This document shows positions 1 through 8,667 of a stretch of DNA of 64,000 nucleotides, piece after piece (position 1 is the first letter of the stretch; each line of letters begins with the position of its first letter). Under the pieces are notes generated by a model. The model saw nothing but the letters and a program-made list of their open reading frames with translations. It searched no databases and was not told the DNA's origin. The position numbers and the translations under genes were made by a program. This stretch comes from Chryseobacterium sp. 52. Lineage in GTDB: Bacteria; Bacteroidota; Bacteroidia; Flavobacteriales; Weeksellaceae. The DNA lies in assembly GCF_002754245.1 (NCBI RefSeq), contig NZ_PEEX01000001.1, forward strand, positions 1,344,001-1,408,000. Reading direction: 5' to 3'.

Positions 1-419
1 TTTGATACATACTGACGTTTTACTGTCAGGTATACATAGGATTTATTAAACCTTTCTACTCCGTAGACATTCTTAAAGTCACTCATAGCATGGATAATTA
101 TTCCGTAGAATGGCCCCAGTCTTGGTTCCACATTGAAAACCTTTTGATCCTTCAACTTTATGGGAAGATATTGGTAAAACATCATTTCCTTACAGTCTAT
201 TTCCATTCTCCGTATCACCGCGGGCTTTTCCCCGTAATACTTTAAGAATTCCGCCTTCCTGGACTTGAATAAATTTTCAAAGGTATTCACATCCATGGAA
301 TCGATCGACTTGGTTTTTACATTCTTGAAAATGACCTGGCCGGCTGCTATCTTGGTGATCTCAAAATCCAATCCTGAATATTTGAATCTGTTTCCCTCGG
401 TATAAGATATTGTCTTCAT
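1..419 (-). CDS. Phage-type hypothetical protein, cut by left window edge
   Basis: About 139 codons are visible from the ATG at 419; the C-terminus lies outside the window. The start abuts the stop codon of the small gene upstream (TAA at 420-422), so the two are probably translationally coupled. The visible part is a basic, mixed alpha/beta sequence with no motif I recognise. It belongs to the minus-strand prophage operon. Confidence 0.55.
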   Translation of the reverse strand, partial: MKTISYTEGNRFKYSGLDFEITKIAAGQVIFKNVKTKSIDSMDVNTFENLFKSRKAEFLKYYGEKPAVIRRMEIDCKEMMFYQYLPIKLKDQKVFNVEPRLGPFYGIIIHAMSDFKNVYGVERFNKSYVYLTVKRQYVS

Positions 420-524
420 TTATGATTGACTTTTTTTAGTGATTTTGTTTATTTCTTTTTCGTACGCTTTGAATTCTTTTCTGAACTTCAGGAAGTATTT
501 GATGTAAATGAAAAATTTTTTCAT
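420..524 (-). CDS. Small basic phage peptide, 34 aa
   Basis: A 34-codon frame that starts at 524 and whose stop directly touches the start of the next gene. The peptide opens MKKFFIYIKYFLKF and is Lys-rich and amphipathic. Support comes from the gap it fills in a tightly packed operon and the stop/start junction; no function can be assigned. Confidence 0.45.
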   Translation of the reverse strand: MKKFFIYIKYFLKFRKEFKAYEKEINKITKKSQS

Positions 525-554
525 GATTTGTTTATTGTTTGGTTGTCGTAATTG

Positions 555-818
555 CTATAGTATTTCAAAAACGTGAAAAACTAACTCACTATTATGAAGG
601 TGATAAGATCCTATGTAATCCATCTCGTTTTCTGGCAAAACGTGTCCAGTGCCAAAGGTTAAGAACGTCCTATCTCCGACTGCATTTGATGTATCTAATT
701 TAACCCAAAGACAAGGAGTGCCATGCTGATCTTTGAGCTTTAATATTTCAGCACCAACGTGCATTGTAATAGTCTGCTGATCTGTTGTTTTTAATGGATA
801 TTTATAAATTGTTTTCAT
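555..818 (-). CDS. Small phage hypothetical protein, 87 aa
   Basis: A compact 87-residue protein rich in beta-strand pattern, opening MKTIYKYPLKTTDQQTITMH and ending in an HVFEIL strand. This layout resembles a family of small phage and plasmid proteins (DUF7352-like, from memory). It lies 6 nt after the previous gene in the operon. No catalytic residues are apparent. Confidence 0.55.
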   Translation of the reverse strand: MKTIYKYPLKTTDQQTITMHVGAEILKLKDQHGTPCLWVKLDTSNAVGDRTFLTFGTGHVLPENEMDYIGSYHLHNSELVFHVFEIL

Positions 819-823
819 TTATC

Positions 824-1324
824 TTATTTTAAAGTTGCTTTGTTTATATACTCCGATTCATCCAGGTTGAAGACATTGAAGTGCCATTCTATTAATTTAA
901 TAACTACTTCAAAAGGTAAAAACTTAATATCGAACGCGGAATTATGATTTGCAATAGATTCTAAATCCTTTATTAGTTTAATATTACCATGGTCGTATTC
1001 GACTGGATAAGAATCGTGATCATCAGTAATTTCAAAGTATTCAACAGGTACAAACGTTTCCCCCTCATGCTCTATTTCCTTTGTTAGGTAGGATAGGTGA
1101 TAAAGGATGGGTTTAACTTCTGAATGCTTAATATAATCAGGATTGTTAGATTTGTTATCAACCAATAGACTTACGCTATGAAATGGTTGTTCTCTTACCC
1201 CTAATAATTTACCTATTCTTTTTTCAGAATATTTTGTGACGATTGAATTAAATTCATATTCACATTCTAACTCATACGGCAAGTAAGCCGAATATATTTT
1301 TAAAAGCTCTTCTTTTGTTTTCAT
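824..1324 (-). CDS. Phage hypothetical protein, 166 aa
   Basis: A 166-residue acidic protein that overlaps the upstream gene by 4 nt (ATGA), as expected inside a phage operon. No signal peptide, membrane segment or known motif is visible. Function unknown. Confidence 0.6.
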   Translation of the reverse strand: MKTKEELLKIYSAYLPYELECEYEFNSIVTKYSEKRIGKLLGVREQPFHSVSLLVDNKSNNPDYIKHSEVKPILYHLSYLTKEIEHEGETFVPVEYFEITDDHDSYPVEYDHGNIKLIKDLESIANHNSAFDIKFLPFEVVIKLIEWHFNVFNLDESEYINKATLK

Positions 1325-1599
1325 TGTATGATGTTTTCAGGGTTAAGTATTGATTTTTTAGATATAGAGTAATCAATTTCAGATTTACCAACAATCTTTT
1401 TCTGCTGCTCCTGCTGTACTAGGTCACAGGCTGCGAAAATTGCCTGTTTAATTGTTGGAAGGCTTATATTTGAATATCTGAAAGAAAGCAATAAGTCATC
1501 AAAATCATCAATTTCTAGTGGTTCATTCCCTAATTTAACGGGTTCAAAATCTTGTTCTTTCGCGTACTCATCAAATATTCTTATTTTATCTGTGTGCAT
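1321..1599 (-). CDS. Phage hypothetical protein, 92 aa
   Basis: A 92-residue protein of the operon. The first half is acidic (EIDDFDDLL), followed by a predicted helix. It overlaps its downstream neighbour by 4 nt and is separated from the upstream gene by 2 nt. Unknown function. Confidence 0.55.
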   Translation of the reverse strand: MHTDKIRIFDEYAKEQDFEPVKLGNEPLEIDDFDDLLLSFRYSNISLPTIKQAIFAACDLVQQEQQKKIVGKSEIDYSISKKSILNPENIIQ

Positions 1600-1601
1600 G
1601 G

Positions 1602-2015
1602 CTAGTAAATTGGTGGTTGTGGTTTTTCTATTGGTTGGTAGTGGGAAATATGATCCTTTTGATAAAGGTTATTAAATCTTGTAACGAATCTCCCACTTCT
1701 CCATTCAGCCTGTCCAATTGCATCATACTTTGAGTCCATAACCCAGAACAATCCTGTTAATTTTGGAAGATCTTCTTCACTTTCAATCTTTATCCAACCG
1801 TTGTTATCTCCTAAGCCTTCTAAAGATTGTGGGATTAACATTTGTTTAAATCCTCCTATATCTGGCCATGTAGCTATAAACTTGAATTTTTTTAGATATT
1901 CAGTCCTATTCACTGTACTTGGAACTTCAGCAATCCCATCATTCATATTGACATATTGCTTTATTTCTTCCCAATATTCGCCGTAAGCTTCTTGTATCTT
2001 CTGTTCTTTTGTCAT
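1602..2015 (-). CDS. Phage hypothetical protein, 137 aa
   Basis: I take the ATG at 2015 (MTKEQKIQEAYG) rather than the longer frame to 2054: the shorter start sits 2 nt behind the upstream stop, whereas the longer one would overlap that gene by 37 nt with a basic, low-complexity N-terminus. The body is Trp-rich (YWEEIKQYV, FKFIATWPDIGG, FWVMDS). It resembles phage proteins of unknown role. Confidence 0.55.
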   Translation of the reverse strand: MTKEQKIQEAYGEYWEEIKQYVNMNDGIAEVPSTVNRTEYLKKFKFIATWPDIGGFKQMLIPQSLEGLGDNNGWIKIESEEDLPKLTGLFWVMDSKYDAIGQAEWRSGRFVTRFNNLYQKDHISHYQPIEKPQPPIY

Positions 2016-2017
2016 GG

Positions 2018-2281
2018 CTATAGTTTTTCTAGTTCTTGTTTTACTTCGGACCAATAAATGAGATTGCTTTCTAAATAGTTAACCCCTTTTCGCTCTAAAT
2101 TAATTCTATCTTGAATAGTTTGCAACTCAGTTATAATGTTGTTGACGTCTATTTTAGCACATTCAATTGCGATTTCTTTTTCTACTTCAAAAAATGCATC
2201 GACTGCGCTTTTATTTAGTATTTCAAGCTGTTTTCCTGCAAACTTCTCTACTAACGCTTCAGCTTTTTGTTTTGGTGTCAT
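2018..2281 (-). CDS. Helical phage protein, 87 aa
   Basis: An all-helical 87-residue protein beginning MTPKQKAEALVEKFAGKQ. This opening (proline at position 3, then an A/L/V-K helix, then a second helix with Cys) recurs in small proteins of Bacteroidetes prophages. It probably forms a coiled coil. Role unknown. Confidence 0.6.
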   Translation of the reverse strand: MTPKQKAEALVEKFAGKQLEILNKSAVDAFFEVEKEIAIECAKIDVNNIITELQTIQDRINLERKGVNYLESNLIYWSEVKQELEKL

Positions 2282-2330
2282 AGTATTGTATTTTAAAGTT
2301 TAGTAAAAGGCCCCGAAGGGCCATAAGTAA

Positions 2331-2675
2331 TTAGCATCCACAACTAGTTGTTGCTGTTGCTGTGTAAATGATGGTTTGAACTGACTGTCCATTATTACCG
2401 GTTGTATAACCATCGGTCCATGTAACCTGATAAATACCATCCCCGCTTATTACACAAGACGTTCCAGACGTTGAAAGCCAACTTGTATGACAGACAATGT
2501 ACGGTGCAAGTCTTGTGTTCTCGCCTACCAAATCGATGACAGCAGCCTTTAAACCTGCCTCATCTGCACTAATGTTGGTATTTCCTGTTGTTTGATGATT
2601 TAATTCATCGTTTGAGTTTTGGCATGAAGCCAGCATTACCAACGCTAGAACGCTGATTGAAATTAATTTTCTCAT
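2331..2675 (-). CDS. Small lipoprotein, 114 aa
   Basis: The N-terminus MRKLISISVLALVMLASCQN is a type II signal peptide with lipobox LASC, so the mature protein is lipid-anchored at Cys18. The rest is Thr/Ser-rich and contains four further cysteines, ending in CGC. It is the first gene downstream of a GG-leader peptide gene on the same strand. A surface or self-protection (immunity) role is an inference from that position; superinfection exclusion is an alternative. Confidence 0.65.
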   Translation of the reverse strand: MRKLISISVLALVMLASCQNSNDELNHQTTGNTNISADEAGLKAAVIDLVGENTRLAPYIVCHTSWLSTSGTSCVISGDGIYQVTWTDGYTTGNNGQSVQTIIYTATATTSCGC

Positions 2676-2781
2676 TGTTAAAAAATTTTTGAATTTGCCT
2701 GCGTTGAAACGGTGCAGACTTACCGTGTATTTATTTTACTTAGGATCTGGTTTTAATCAAATAAAATAGCCTGGATTATAA

Positions 2782-2943
2782 TTATCCGAATGTACTGCAC
2801 CACCAGTTAGAAATTTGTTGGACAATTACTGGACGGGCACCAGATCTTAGATCGATCACATTTCCACATCTGTCATCCGTCCAATTCATTCCGCCCCTTA
2901 CTGATTTTAAATCTTCTTTAGAGATTTTCTTTAAATTTTTCAT
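2782..2943 (-). CDS. Double-glycine leader peptide, bacteriocin-like, 53 aa
   Basis: A 53-codon frame too short for routine ORF calls. Residues 1-18 read MKNLKKISKEDLKSVRGG, which matches the GG-type leader common to small Chryseobacterium bacteriocin-like peptides. Cleavage after Gly18 would release a 35-residue peptide with two cysteines (CGNVIDL and WWCSTFG), Trp-rich at its end. No C39-peptidase transporter is visible in the window, so export would depend on a host system. The neighbouring lipoprotein is a candidate immunity partner (inference). Confidence 0.7.
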   Translation of the reverse strand: MKNLKKISKEDLKSVRGGMNWTDDRCGNVIDLRSGARPVIVQQISNWWCSTFG

Positions 2944-3079
2944 AAAAAAAGTTTTTGATTTTTTCGCCTACTTGGAAACGGCATCGGCTATCCGTGTTAA
3001 AAAAGTTTTAGTTGTGAAACATGATTATGGATTCTCTTTAATGTTGCTGAATAATAGTATTCATCCAGTTCACATGCTA

Positions 3080-5050
3080 CTATGCTGCTTTTCGATGTTC
3101 AAACAAGCGTTTTGCGGTCGCTTCACAGATCTTCCTTGCCATTGTTACTTCCACCGCGTTACCGATGAATTTTTTCTGGTCCGCTTGGGTTCCAATCAGC
3201 ACATAATCTTTCGGGAATCCCATGATTTCTTTAAGCTCCTGTATCTTCAGCATACGCATTTTGATATCCATCAAACCATAATGAGCCATGAATTCTTTGA
3301 TCTTCTGCAGCATTGGTGAATCCGTCTCATATATCTCATAAACAACCACGTTTCCTTCAACTTGAATGAAAGGCTGCATTTCTCCTTCTTGGCTAATTTC
3401 AACCAGGTAAGGCGGTGTTTTATCCATTCTTGCTATCAGGGTGAAACACGGCTGATCCAGATCATTTCCGATTCTGCTATATTGAGCATCCATCAGGTAA
3501 TGCCATTTTCGGTTTGCGGTTATTGTTGGGGCGGGATCTTCTACAGCACTTCCGACATTTTTAAAATTGGTGTTCATGATCCATTCAGCGGAAACCTTTG
3601 CATATTTGGGATTTGTTGTTAATGCTCCCAGAACTGTTTCAACGGAAGATGGTTTGCTTTTTCCAAACTGCTGATCAATGAAAGATGTTCCCACCAGCGC
3701 AAAACGATCTTTTGTTAAAACGGTGGGGCACGGCTGATCCAGGTCTTTTGGTTCATCCTTGTAATTGTAAGAAACAAGATATTTAGGATGAATAAAAGCA
3801 AGACGATCTTTCGTTGTTACAGTTGGAGAAGGATCTTCCGGGGAATGAATTCCACCATTTCCGTAATAAGTTGAAAGAAATTGTGTTTGCACCAGCGCGT
3901 GACTATCTATTGTTTTAATAGTTCCGGCAGGACCTTCAACAGATATGTTTTTATGTTCAGGCTTTCCGGAAAAGTATTTTGAAAGGAAATTGCATTCAAC
4001 CTTTGCAAAGCGGTTGTTTGTTGTTACTGCATTGCAGGATTCTTCAACACTTTTCACCCGATGTTCAGGATTTCCAGAATTGTATTGTGCTAAAAAATTA
4101 GCACTCACAACTCCTAATCTTCCCTGACATGATACGGTTGGACATGGATCTTCAATGCTTGGCGGGATATGTTTTCTGGTCTTTCCGTTGATCGAGTTAT
4201 ATTTTAGAATCCATTTATCTTTTCCACCTGCTACAAACTTAATAAGACCATGGTAAATCCTTTCAAGCGTTGCTTCAACAAGGTCTTTTTTTCGTCCGAA
4301 AATGGAAATTCCTTCATCATCGAAATCCAGAACCTCTTTAACTGGTCTCCATTTTTCAAGACTTTCAAACATTCCAGTAATTGGATTTTTCGCGTGGGTT
4401 GGTTCCGGCCAAACCATTGGGAATTCTGGCCTGTTGAATTGTGCAAAGAATCTTTTTCTGCTGGTCAATGCTCCGTAATCTGCAGAATTAAGAATTCTAT
4501 AATCATAGCCATATCCAAAGCCCTTGATGTGATCAACCCACTTTGTATAAAGTCTTCCTTTGTCTTTACTGATCGGTTTTCCATTTATGTCCAAATCCCC
4601 CCAGCTCATGAATTCTTCAACATTTTCAATCTGAATAGAATCAGGACTGATTGCTTCAATGTATCGGTCCAGGTGTTCTGCAAGTGTTCTACTGTCAGCA
4701 TCGCGGGCAAGACCGCCTTTTGCCTTACTGAAGTTTGTGCATTCAAGAGAAGCCCAAAGCACAAGCTTTGCAAAAGGATATTGCCTTTTCATTTCTCCCA
4801 CGTATTCAACCAGAGGGCCTAATTCCAATGTTCTGATATCTTCTGTGAAGTGAAGTGATTCAGGATGATTTTCAGCGTGTGAGGCTATTGCATTGGCATC
4901 GTGATTTACGCATGCAATAACCTTTGCACATTTTTCTCCGTGGATTTTTGCGGTTTCTACTCCGGTAGATGTTCCGCCGGCTCCACAGAATAAATCAACG
5001 TATAGTAAGCTGATTGCTAAAATTCCAAGTTCTATATATTTATTTTTCAT
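3080..5050 (-). CDS. DNA (cytosine-5) methyltransferase with repeated target-recognition region
   Basis: Transfers a methyl group from S-adenosylmethionine to C5 of cytosine in DNA. Motif I VDLFCGAGG is at residues 18-26, the catalytic Cys104 sits in SLECTNFS (variant of the usual PCQ loop), ENV is at 142-144, motif VIII (YGALTSRKRFF) near 192-202 and motif X (GNAVEVTMA) near 630. At 656 residues it is much longer than typical C5 enzymes because residues about 300-545 contain eight diverged units of about 33 residues, each with a DP/DQ-x-PT-[VI]-T-like core. It overlaps the upstream gene by 11 nt. No cognate restriction gene is adjacent, so it is probably an orphan phage methylase. Confidence 0.9.
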   Translation of the reverse strand: MKNKYIELGILAISLLYVDLFCGAGGTSTGVETAKIHGEKCAKVIACVNHDANAIASHAENHPESLHFTEDIRTLELGPLVEYVGEMKRQYPFAKLVLWASLECTNFSKAKGGLARDADSRTLAEHLDRYIEAISPDSIQIENVEEFMSWGDLDINGKPISKDKGRLYTKWVDHIKGFGYGYDYRILNSADYGALTSRKRFFAQFNRPEFPMVWPEPTHAKNPITGMFESLEKWRPVKEVLDFDDEGISIFGRKKDLVEATLERIYHGLIKFVAGGKDKWILKYNSINGKTRKHIPPSIEDPCPTVSCQGRLGVVSANFLAQYNSGNPEHRVKSVEESCNAVTTNNRFAKVECNFLSKYFSGKPEHKNISVEGPAGTIKTIDSHALVQTQFLSTYYGNGGIHSPEDPSPTVTTKDRLAFIHPKYLVSYNYKDEPKDLDQPCPTVLTKDRFALVGTSFIDQQFGKSKPSSVETVLGALTTNPKYAKVSAEWIMNTNFKNVGSAVEDPAPTITANRKWHYLMDAQYSRIGNDLDQPCFTLIARMDKTPPYLVEISQEGEMQPFIQVEGNVVVYEIYETDSPMLQKIKEFMAHYGLMDIKMRMLKIQELKEIMGFPKDYVLIGTQADQKKFIGNAVEVTMARKICEATAKRLFEHRKAA

Positions 5051-5252
5051 TTTTTGTTGTTAATATTTTTATATCATTCTCTTTGAAAACACTTCTTACT
5101 GTTTCAACTTCTTCAAACATTTGCTGATAATACCCAAGCTCATCGAAAACCATTCTTCCAGAATTCTTTTCCTTCCGGTTCTTCTGGTAAATTATTTTGA
5201 AAGATGCCATTGATTCAGCTTTTTTCAGATTGTCTATTTTCGGATTCATCAT
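5040..5252 (-). CDS. Small phage hypothetical protein, 70 aa
   Basis: A 70-residue basic then acidic protein overlapping both neighbours (11 nt with the methylase, 38 nt with the upstream gene). No motif recognised. It could act with the methylase or simply fill the operon. Confidence 0.45.
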   Translation of the reverse strand: MMNPKIDNLKKAESMASFKIIYQKNRKEKNSGRMVFDELGYYQQMFEEVETVRSVFKENDIKILTTKNEK

Positions 5253-6168
5253 TGATCTTTTTTATTTGCTTTTTTACATGATTGTAAACCAGATCATTTT
5301 TAACCTCAACAATTGCCATCCCCTTAAGCCGGTTAAGGGCAAAATCAATAACATCCGGAAGCACATAATCTTTTGATTTGCATAAAAGTTTCAAGTGAAA
5401 TATTTCATTCCGATTGAATATTGTCTTTTTGTTCTCAGATTCTATGACAAGGATCCTGTGCATTTTTTGTTTGATCACAACTGTTTGAGCAGCTTCATTT
5501 CCCACGAAATTTTTGAAAGCGCCCTTTTTTACCAAGGCTTCATAAAACAGGAAAGCATGTGTGCATTTTTTATTTTCAAGTATCGAATACTTTAACTGCT
5601 CCCAAAGCTTCAGATGTCTTTCTTTTCGCTGTTCTTTGGTTTCTGGTATTGGTGGATTCAAAAACTTTTCAATCATATTTTTACCCCTTTCCAGCTGTTT
5701 ATCTATTCTTTTGTGTTCTATGTAAGCTTTAAGAATTTCACCAGCGGTTATCAAAGAAAGGTTAGGATATACTTTGATGAATTCACCTTCATATTCTGAG
5801 CTTTTATAAGCTTTGTTTTCGTCAAAAATTTTCAATTCCTTTTTCAAGGCCATGGTGTACGCTTCAATTATCTCCGGTGCGGTCAACCTGAATCCTTGAC
5901 AAAATGAAATCCATTCAAGACCCGCAGCTTTCTTATCTGCATCACCGTCAAATCTAGGTGCCAACATTCTAACAATCTTATTCAAAGTATCAATCTGCTT
6001 TCCGCTGTCTTTGAATAAAGGATTTTCAATCTCTAGTTTTAAAATTTCAGGAAGGGTTGATAAAATCTTCAACGGTAAATTGATTGGTCCGGCCGTTAAT
6101 CTTACCGGAGTTGTTCCCGGTGGTGGTGCCAGATCCGTTGCTTGCTGTGTTTGTGGTAAATTGTCCAT
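5215..6168 (-). CDS. Phage replication-associated protein (putative), 317 aa
   Basis: A 317-residue protein beginning MDNLPQTQQATDLAPPPG, a disordered Pro/Thr-rich N-terminus, followed by helical domains. The frame overlaps the upstream replisome-organizer-like gene by 122 nt, so the true start may be further inside. Position and helical composition suggest a helicase-loader or replication accessory role, which is inference only; no Walker motif is present. Confidence 0.5.
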   Translation of the reverse strand: MDNLPQTQQATDLAPPPGTTPVRLTAGPINLPLKILSTLPEILKLEIENPLFKDSGKQIDTLNKIVRMLAPRFDGDADKKAAGLEWISFCQGFRLTAPEIIEAYTMALKKELKIFDENKAYKSSEYEGEFIKVYPNLSLITAGEILKAYIEHKRIDKQLERGKNMIEKFLNPPIPETKEQRKERHLKLWEQLKYSILENKKCTHAFLFYEALVKKGAFKNFVGNEAAQTVVIKQKMHRILVIESENKKTIFNRNEIFHLKLLCKSKDYVLPDVIDFALNRLKGMAIVEVKNDLVYNHVKKQIKKINDESENRQSEKS

Positions 6169-6979
6169 TTTCTAAATTGTTTAACCATTTAGCTTCAAAG
6201 CCTCCCCATTGTTTTTTAGTGATGATTTCGAAAACTTCATTTTTATCTTTTCCTGTTTTTTCGATTTCTCTGATAAAATTGTTGAAAGCAACTTCCGTAT
6301 TAACAAGCCTTTTTTTCTTACGAACTGCAATGAAGTGATCAATCAACTCTTTATTGAAGCCATATTCAATCATTGCATTTTTAAAAAAGAAAACTTTTAC
6401 TTTTGGTTGTTCAGGTTCTTTCGGCTGTTCCGGTTCCCGACTTTCTTTTTTTACGCAACTTTTTTCTTTTTCTTCCAGATTGATATTTATAGGATCAGGA
6501 TTTTCTTCATAAAACAGTTCTGGCTGATCTTCCTTTTTTATAATTTTTACTTTTGCTTCTTTTTTAAAAGAAGAGGAATCTGTTTTGTTTCTGTTTAGTT
6601 TATTAATGGTATCGGTTTGCGTACTGGATTGTGTGTCGGTTTGCGTAACGCTTTGCGTGTCACTTTGTGTTCCATATTGCGTGTCTGTGTGAAACGCAAT
6701 GATTTTATAAATACAGCTTTGGTTTCCTTTTCTTTCTTTGAAGTCGATTCTTCCCAGCTGTTTAAGCAGGTTTCTTGCTCTTATTATCGAAGATTTACTT
6801 AAAGACGTTTTGACCATTAAGGTTGATATAGCCACTGTAAATTCCCCTTTCCAATCAGCGTTGTTTGAAGCTTTGTTATTAACATGTAATAGACCATGCC
6901 ACAAATTGATTGCTGATTCAGAAACAGAATTTGTTTCAAGCCAATCGTAAAACGAATTTATTTCTTTGATATAGTTCAT
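6047..6979 (-). CDS. Winged-helix replisome-organizer-like protein
   Basis: The N-terminal 100 residues read as a winged-helix domain: ESAINLWHGLLHVNNKA, then VAISTLMVKTSLSKSSIIRA as recognition helix, then a wing. This matches the architecture of phage replisome organizers and DnaD/DnaB-type initiators. Residues about 110-130 contain five DTQ repeats, then a charged linker, then a helical C-terminus with a KxWGGFxAKWLNNL segment of the kind seen in DnaD-like domains. Likely opens the phage origin and recruits the helicase. Confidence 0.6.
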   Translation of the reverse strand: MNYIKEINSFYDWLETNSVSESAINLWHGLLHVNNKASNNADWKGEFTVAISTLMVKTSLSKSSIIRARNLLKQLGRIDFKERKGNQSCIYKIIAFHTDTQYGTQSDTQSVTQTDTQSSTQTDTINKLNRNKTDSSSFKKEAKVKIIKKEDQPELFYEENPDPININLEEKEKSCVKKESREPEQPKEPEQPKVKVFFFKNAMIEYGFNKELIDHFIAVRKKKRLVNTEVAFNNFIREIEKTGKDKNEVFEIITKKQWGGFEAKWLNNLENGQFTTNTASNGSGTTTGNNSGKINGRTNQFTVEDFINPS

Positions 6980-7050
6980 TATCTACCAATGAGTTTGTAA
7001 TATTCTGTTTCGTTTAGGAATAAATATCCTAATTATGATGTGTAATAGTC

Positions 7051-7260
7051 TCATGTTGCTACTATTTCAATTTTTAGATCTTTTACTTCTGCATTCCCAA
7101 CATGAAGATCAAAATGTTTATCTGGATGCTTTCCTAAACTTTTGAAAAGTATTTTTTGCTCCCAATGTCCAGGCATCCGAATTTTATTAACTCCTTTGAA
7201 TTCGTAATTGAATCCGTTAATAATCACTTCTTGTTTCAGATTTAATTCTTTAACTTTCAT
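7051..7260 (-). CDS. Phage hypothetical protein, 69 aa
   Basis: A 69-residue beta-rich protein overlapping the HNH gene by 11 nt. It has no recognisable motif; the predicted fold is a small beta barrel or sheet. Function unknown. Confidence 0.5.
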   Translation of the reverse strand: MKVKELNLKQEVIINGFNYEFKGVNKIRMPGHWEQKILFKSLGKHPDKHFDLHVGNAEVKDLKIEIVAT

Positions 7261-7516
7261 ATGTCTTCATATTTTTTAGATGAACTTCTGTTAAGTATTC
7301 TTTAGTAAATGTATTGGCGTGTGCTTTCTCATGGCAGGTTCTACACAATGCAATCAGGTTTTCAATCTGATCCTGCAGGTGCTTTGTTTTGGATCCGAAT
7401 TCAGACCGTCTTTGAATGTGATGAATTTCGGTTGCTTGCTTATGGCAGATCTCGCAATGGTAGAACCCGGAATGAGAAGGGAAAAATTCAATGTAATTTT
7501 TCGTGTGTTTTTCCAC
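7250..7516 (-). CDS. HNH endonuclease
   Basis: An 88-residue protein with the complete HNH layout: CEICHKQATEIHHI (zinc Cys pair followed by the catalytic His-His), then N at LIALCRTCHEKAH, which supplies the second Cys pair and the final His. These are metal- and phosphate-binding residues of the HNH nuclease fold. In prophages such proteins nick DNA during packaging or recombination. The stop/start of the neighbours overlap at single bases, placing it firmly in the operon. Confidence 0.85.
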   Translation of the reverse strand: MEKHTKNYIEFFPSHSGFYHCEICHKQATEIHHIQRRSEFGSKTKHLQDQIENLIALCRTCHEKAHANTFTKEYLTEVHLKNMKTYES

Positions 7517-8238
7517 TATTTATATATTACTGCCAGCCCTTCACAATATTCAAGCTCACGTTGAAACAATTCATTTCTTTTGATTTCAAGCAATTCGGCT
7601 AATTCGACACTTTCAAACCAAAAACGAACACCAGAATCATTATCCTCTAAGCAAATTTCTACTGGAAAACTAACAGCAGATTCACCTTTGAAAATTGGAA
7701 TCTCGATCACAAAGCTTTCAGCGATATCAGTTTTTATTTGCTTATTAAATGTTTTGCCTATGTTACCTCTTGTGTCGGAATTATCAGAAATGTCTTTTTT
7801 TACAGATGCAGTGAAATTCTGATATGAAGAAAGAAGCTTTGCGTTTTCCTCCTTATTTGGGAAAAATCTCCTGTTATATCTAAGGATTTTTATCAGTTCT
7901 TCACGTCTGAAAAATTTACTTTGGTTAATACCAAATTCTTTTAATTCATTAGAATATTCGGCCTTTCCTGAAATTACAGTTCCGTATTCGTCATTTGGAT
8001 TGGTTTCCAATTTTATCGATAGATTGTCGTAGTCACAGATTACAATTGCATTTTCTGGTTTTATTTCTTGAAAGCCATTTGCTTGTTTTAATTTGACCTT
8101 TAAGAAATTCCCGACTGCTGAAAAGTCTCCGGCAACTACTAATCTTGTAGGCTCCTTTGGGGTATTAGCTTGTCCGATAAAGAGGGTAGTTGGTTCACCT
8201 GATAAGCCTTGAACATTTAAATTGATTTTCTGATCCAT
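7516..8238 (-). CDS. Phage protein, DUF2303/YfdQ-like (tentative), 240 aa
   Basis: A 240-residue mixed alpha/beta protein. The length, position beside recombination genes and the C-terminal pattern (FPVEICLEDNDSGVRFWFESVELAEL) resemble the YfdQ/DUF2303 family of prophage proteins, whose function is unknown. The match is by general pattern only and could be wrong. Confidence 0.5.
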   Translation of the reverse strand: MDQKINLNVQGLSGEPTTLFIGQANTPKEPTRLVVAGDFSAVGNFLKVKLKQANGFQEIKPENAIVICDYDNLSIKLETNPNDEYGTVISGKAEYSNELKEFGINQSKFFRREELIKILRYNRRFFPNKEENAKLLSSYQNFTASVKKDISDNSDTRGNIGKTFNKQIKTDIAESFVIEIPIFKGESAVSFPVEICLEDNDSGVRFWFESVELAELLEIKRNELFQRELEYCEGLAVIYK

Positions 8239-8240
8239 AA

Positions 8241-8666
8241 TTAATTGATTTTTTGTTGTTGAGTAATATTAAACATTGATCCAAGCCTTTCATCTGGCTT
8301 CAATCTTCGTGATGAAATGAATTCTCCATCTGCATCAAAGGAGTACATTAAACCATCCTCTTGATCATCTACATGAAATAGTATTCCTTCAATCTCTTCA
8401 TGTCGTGTTTCAATTGCTGATATCAAAGAAGATTTTTCCTTAATGATGGGATCAACTTTCTTTTTAATTCCGGCAACGAAATTTTTCTTTTCGATTTCTA
8501 ATCTGGAAAGCTTAATTTCATTATCAGTCAAAGTTTCTCTTTTTAAGTCCAACTCTTCCTGTGTTAATGCTTTGAAATACGAGGTTTCCTCTGTTGAATG
8601 TGCCATTGCTTGCATATTATCAGCTCGATCTCTTGGCGACATGTTCTTAAAAATGTTTTTGTCCAT
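8241..8666 (-). CDS. Coiled-coil phage protein, 141 aa
   Basis: I take the start at 8666 (MDKNIFKNMSPRDRAD), directly behind the upstream stop, instead of the 11-residue longer frame. Residues about 30-90 form a Glu/Lys/Leu-rich coiled coil. No enzymatic motif. Typical of small structural or accessory proteins of the phage early region. Confidence 0.55.
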   Translation of the reverse strand: MDKNIFKNMSPRDRADNMQAMAHSTEETSYFKALTQEELDLKRETLTDNEIKLSRLEIEKKNFVAGIKKKVDPIIKEKSSLISAIETRHEEIEGILFHVDDQEDGLMYSFDADGEFISSRRLKPDERLGSMFNITQQQKIN

Positions 8667-8667
8667 G

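Noticed and set aside
4250..4822. Plus-strand frame of 190 codons within the methyltransferase gene
   Set aside because: It is a shadow of the minus-strand gene, which carries all C5-methyltransferase motifs.
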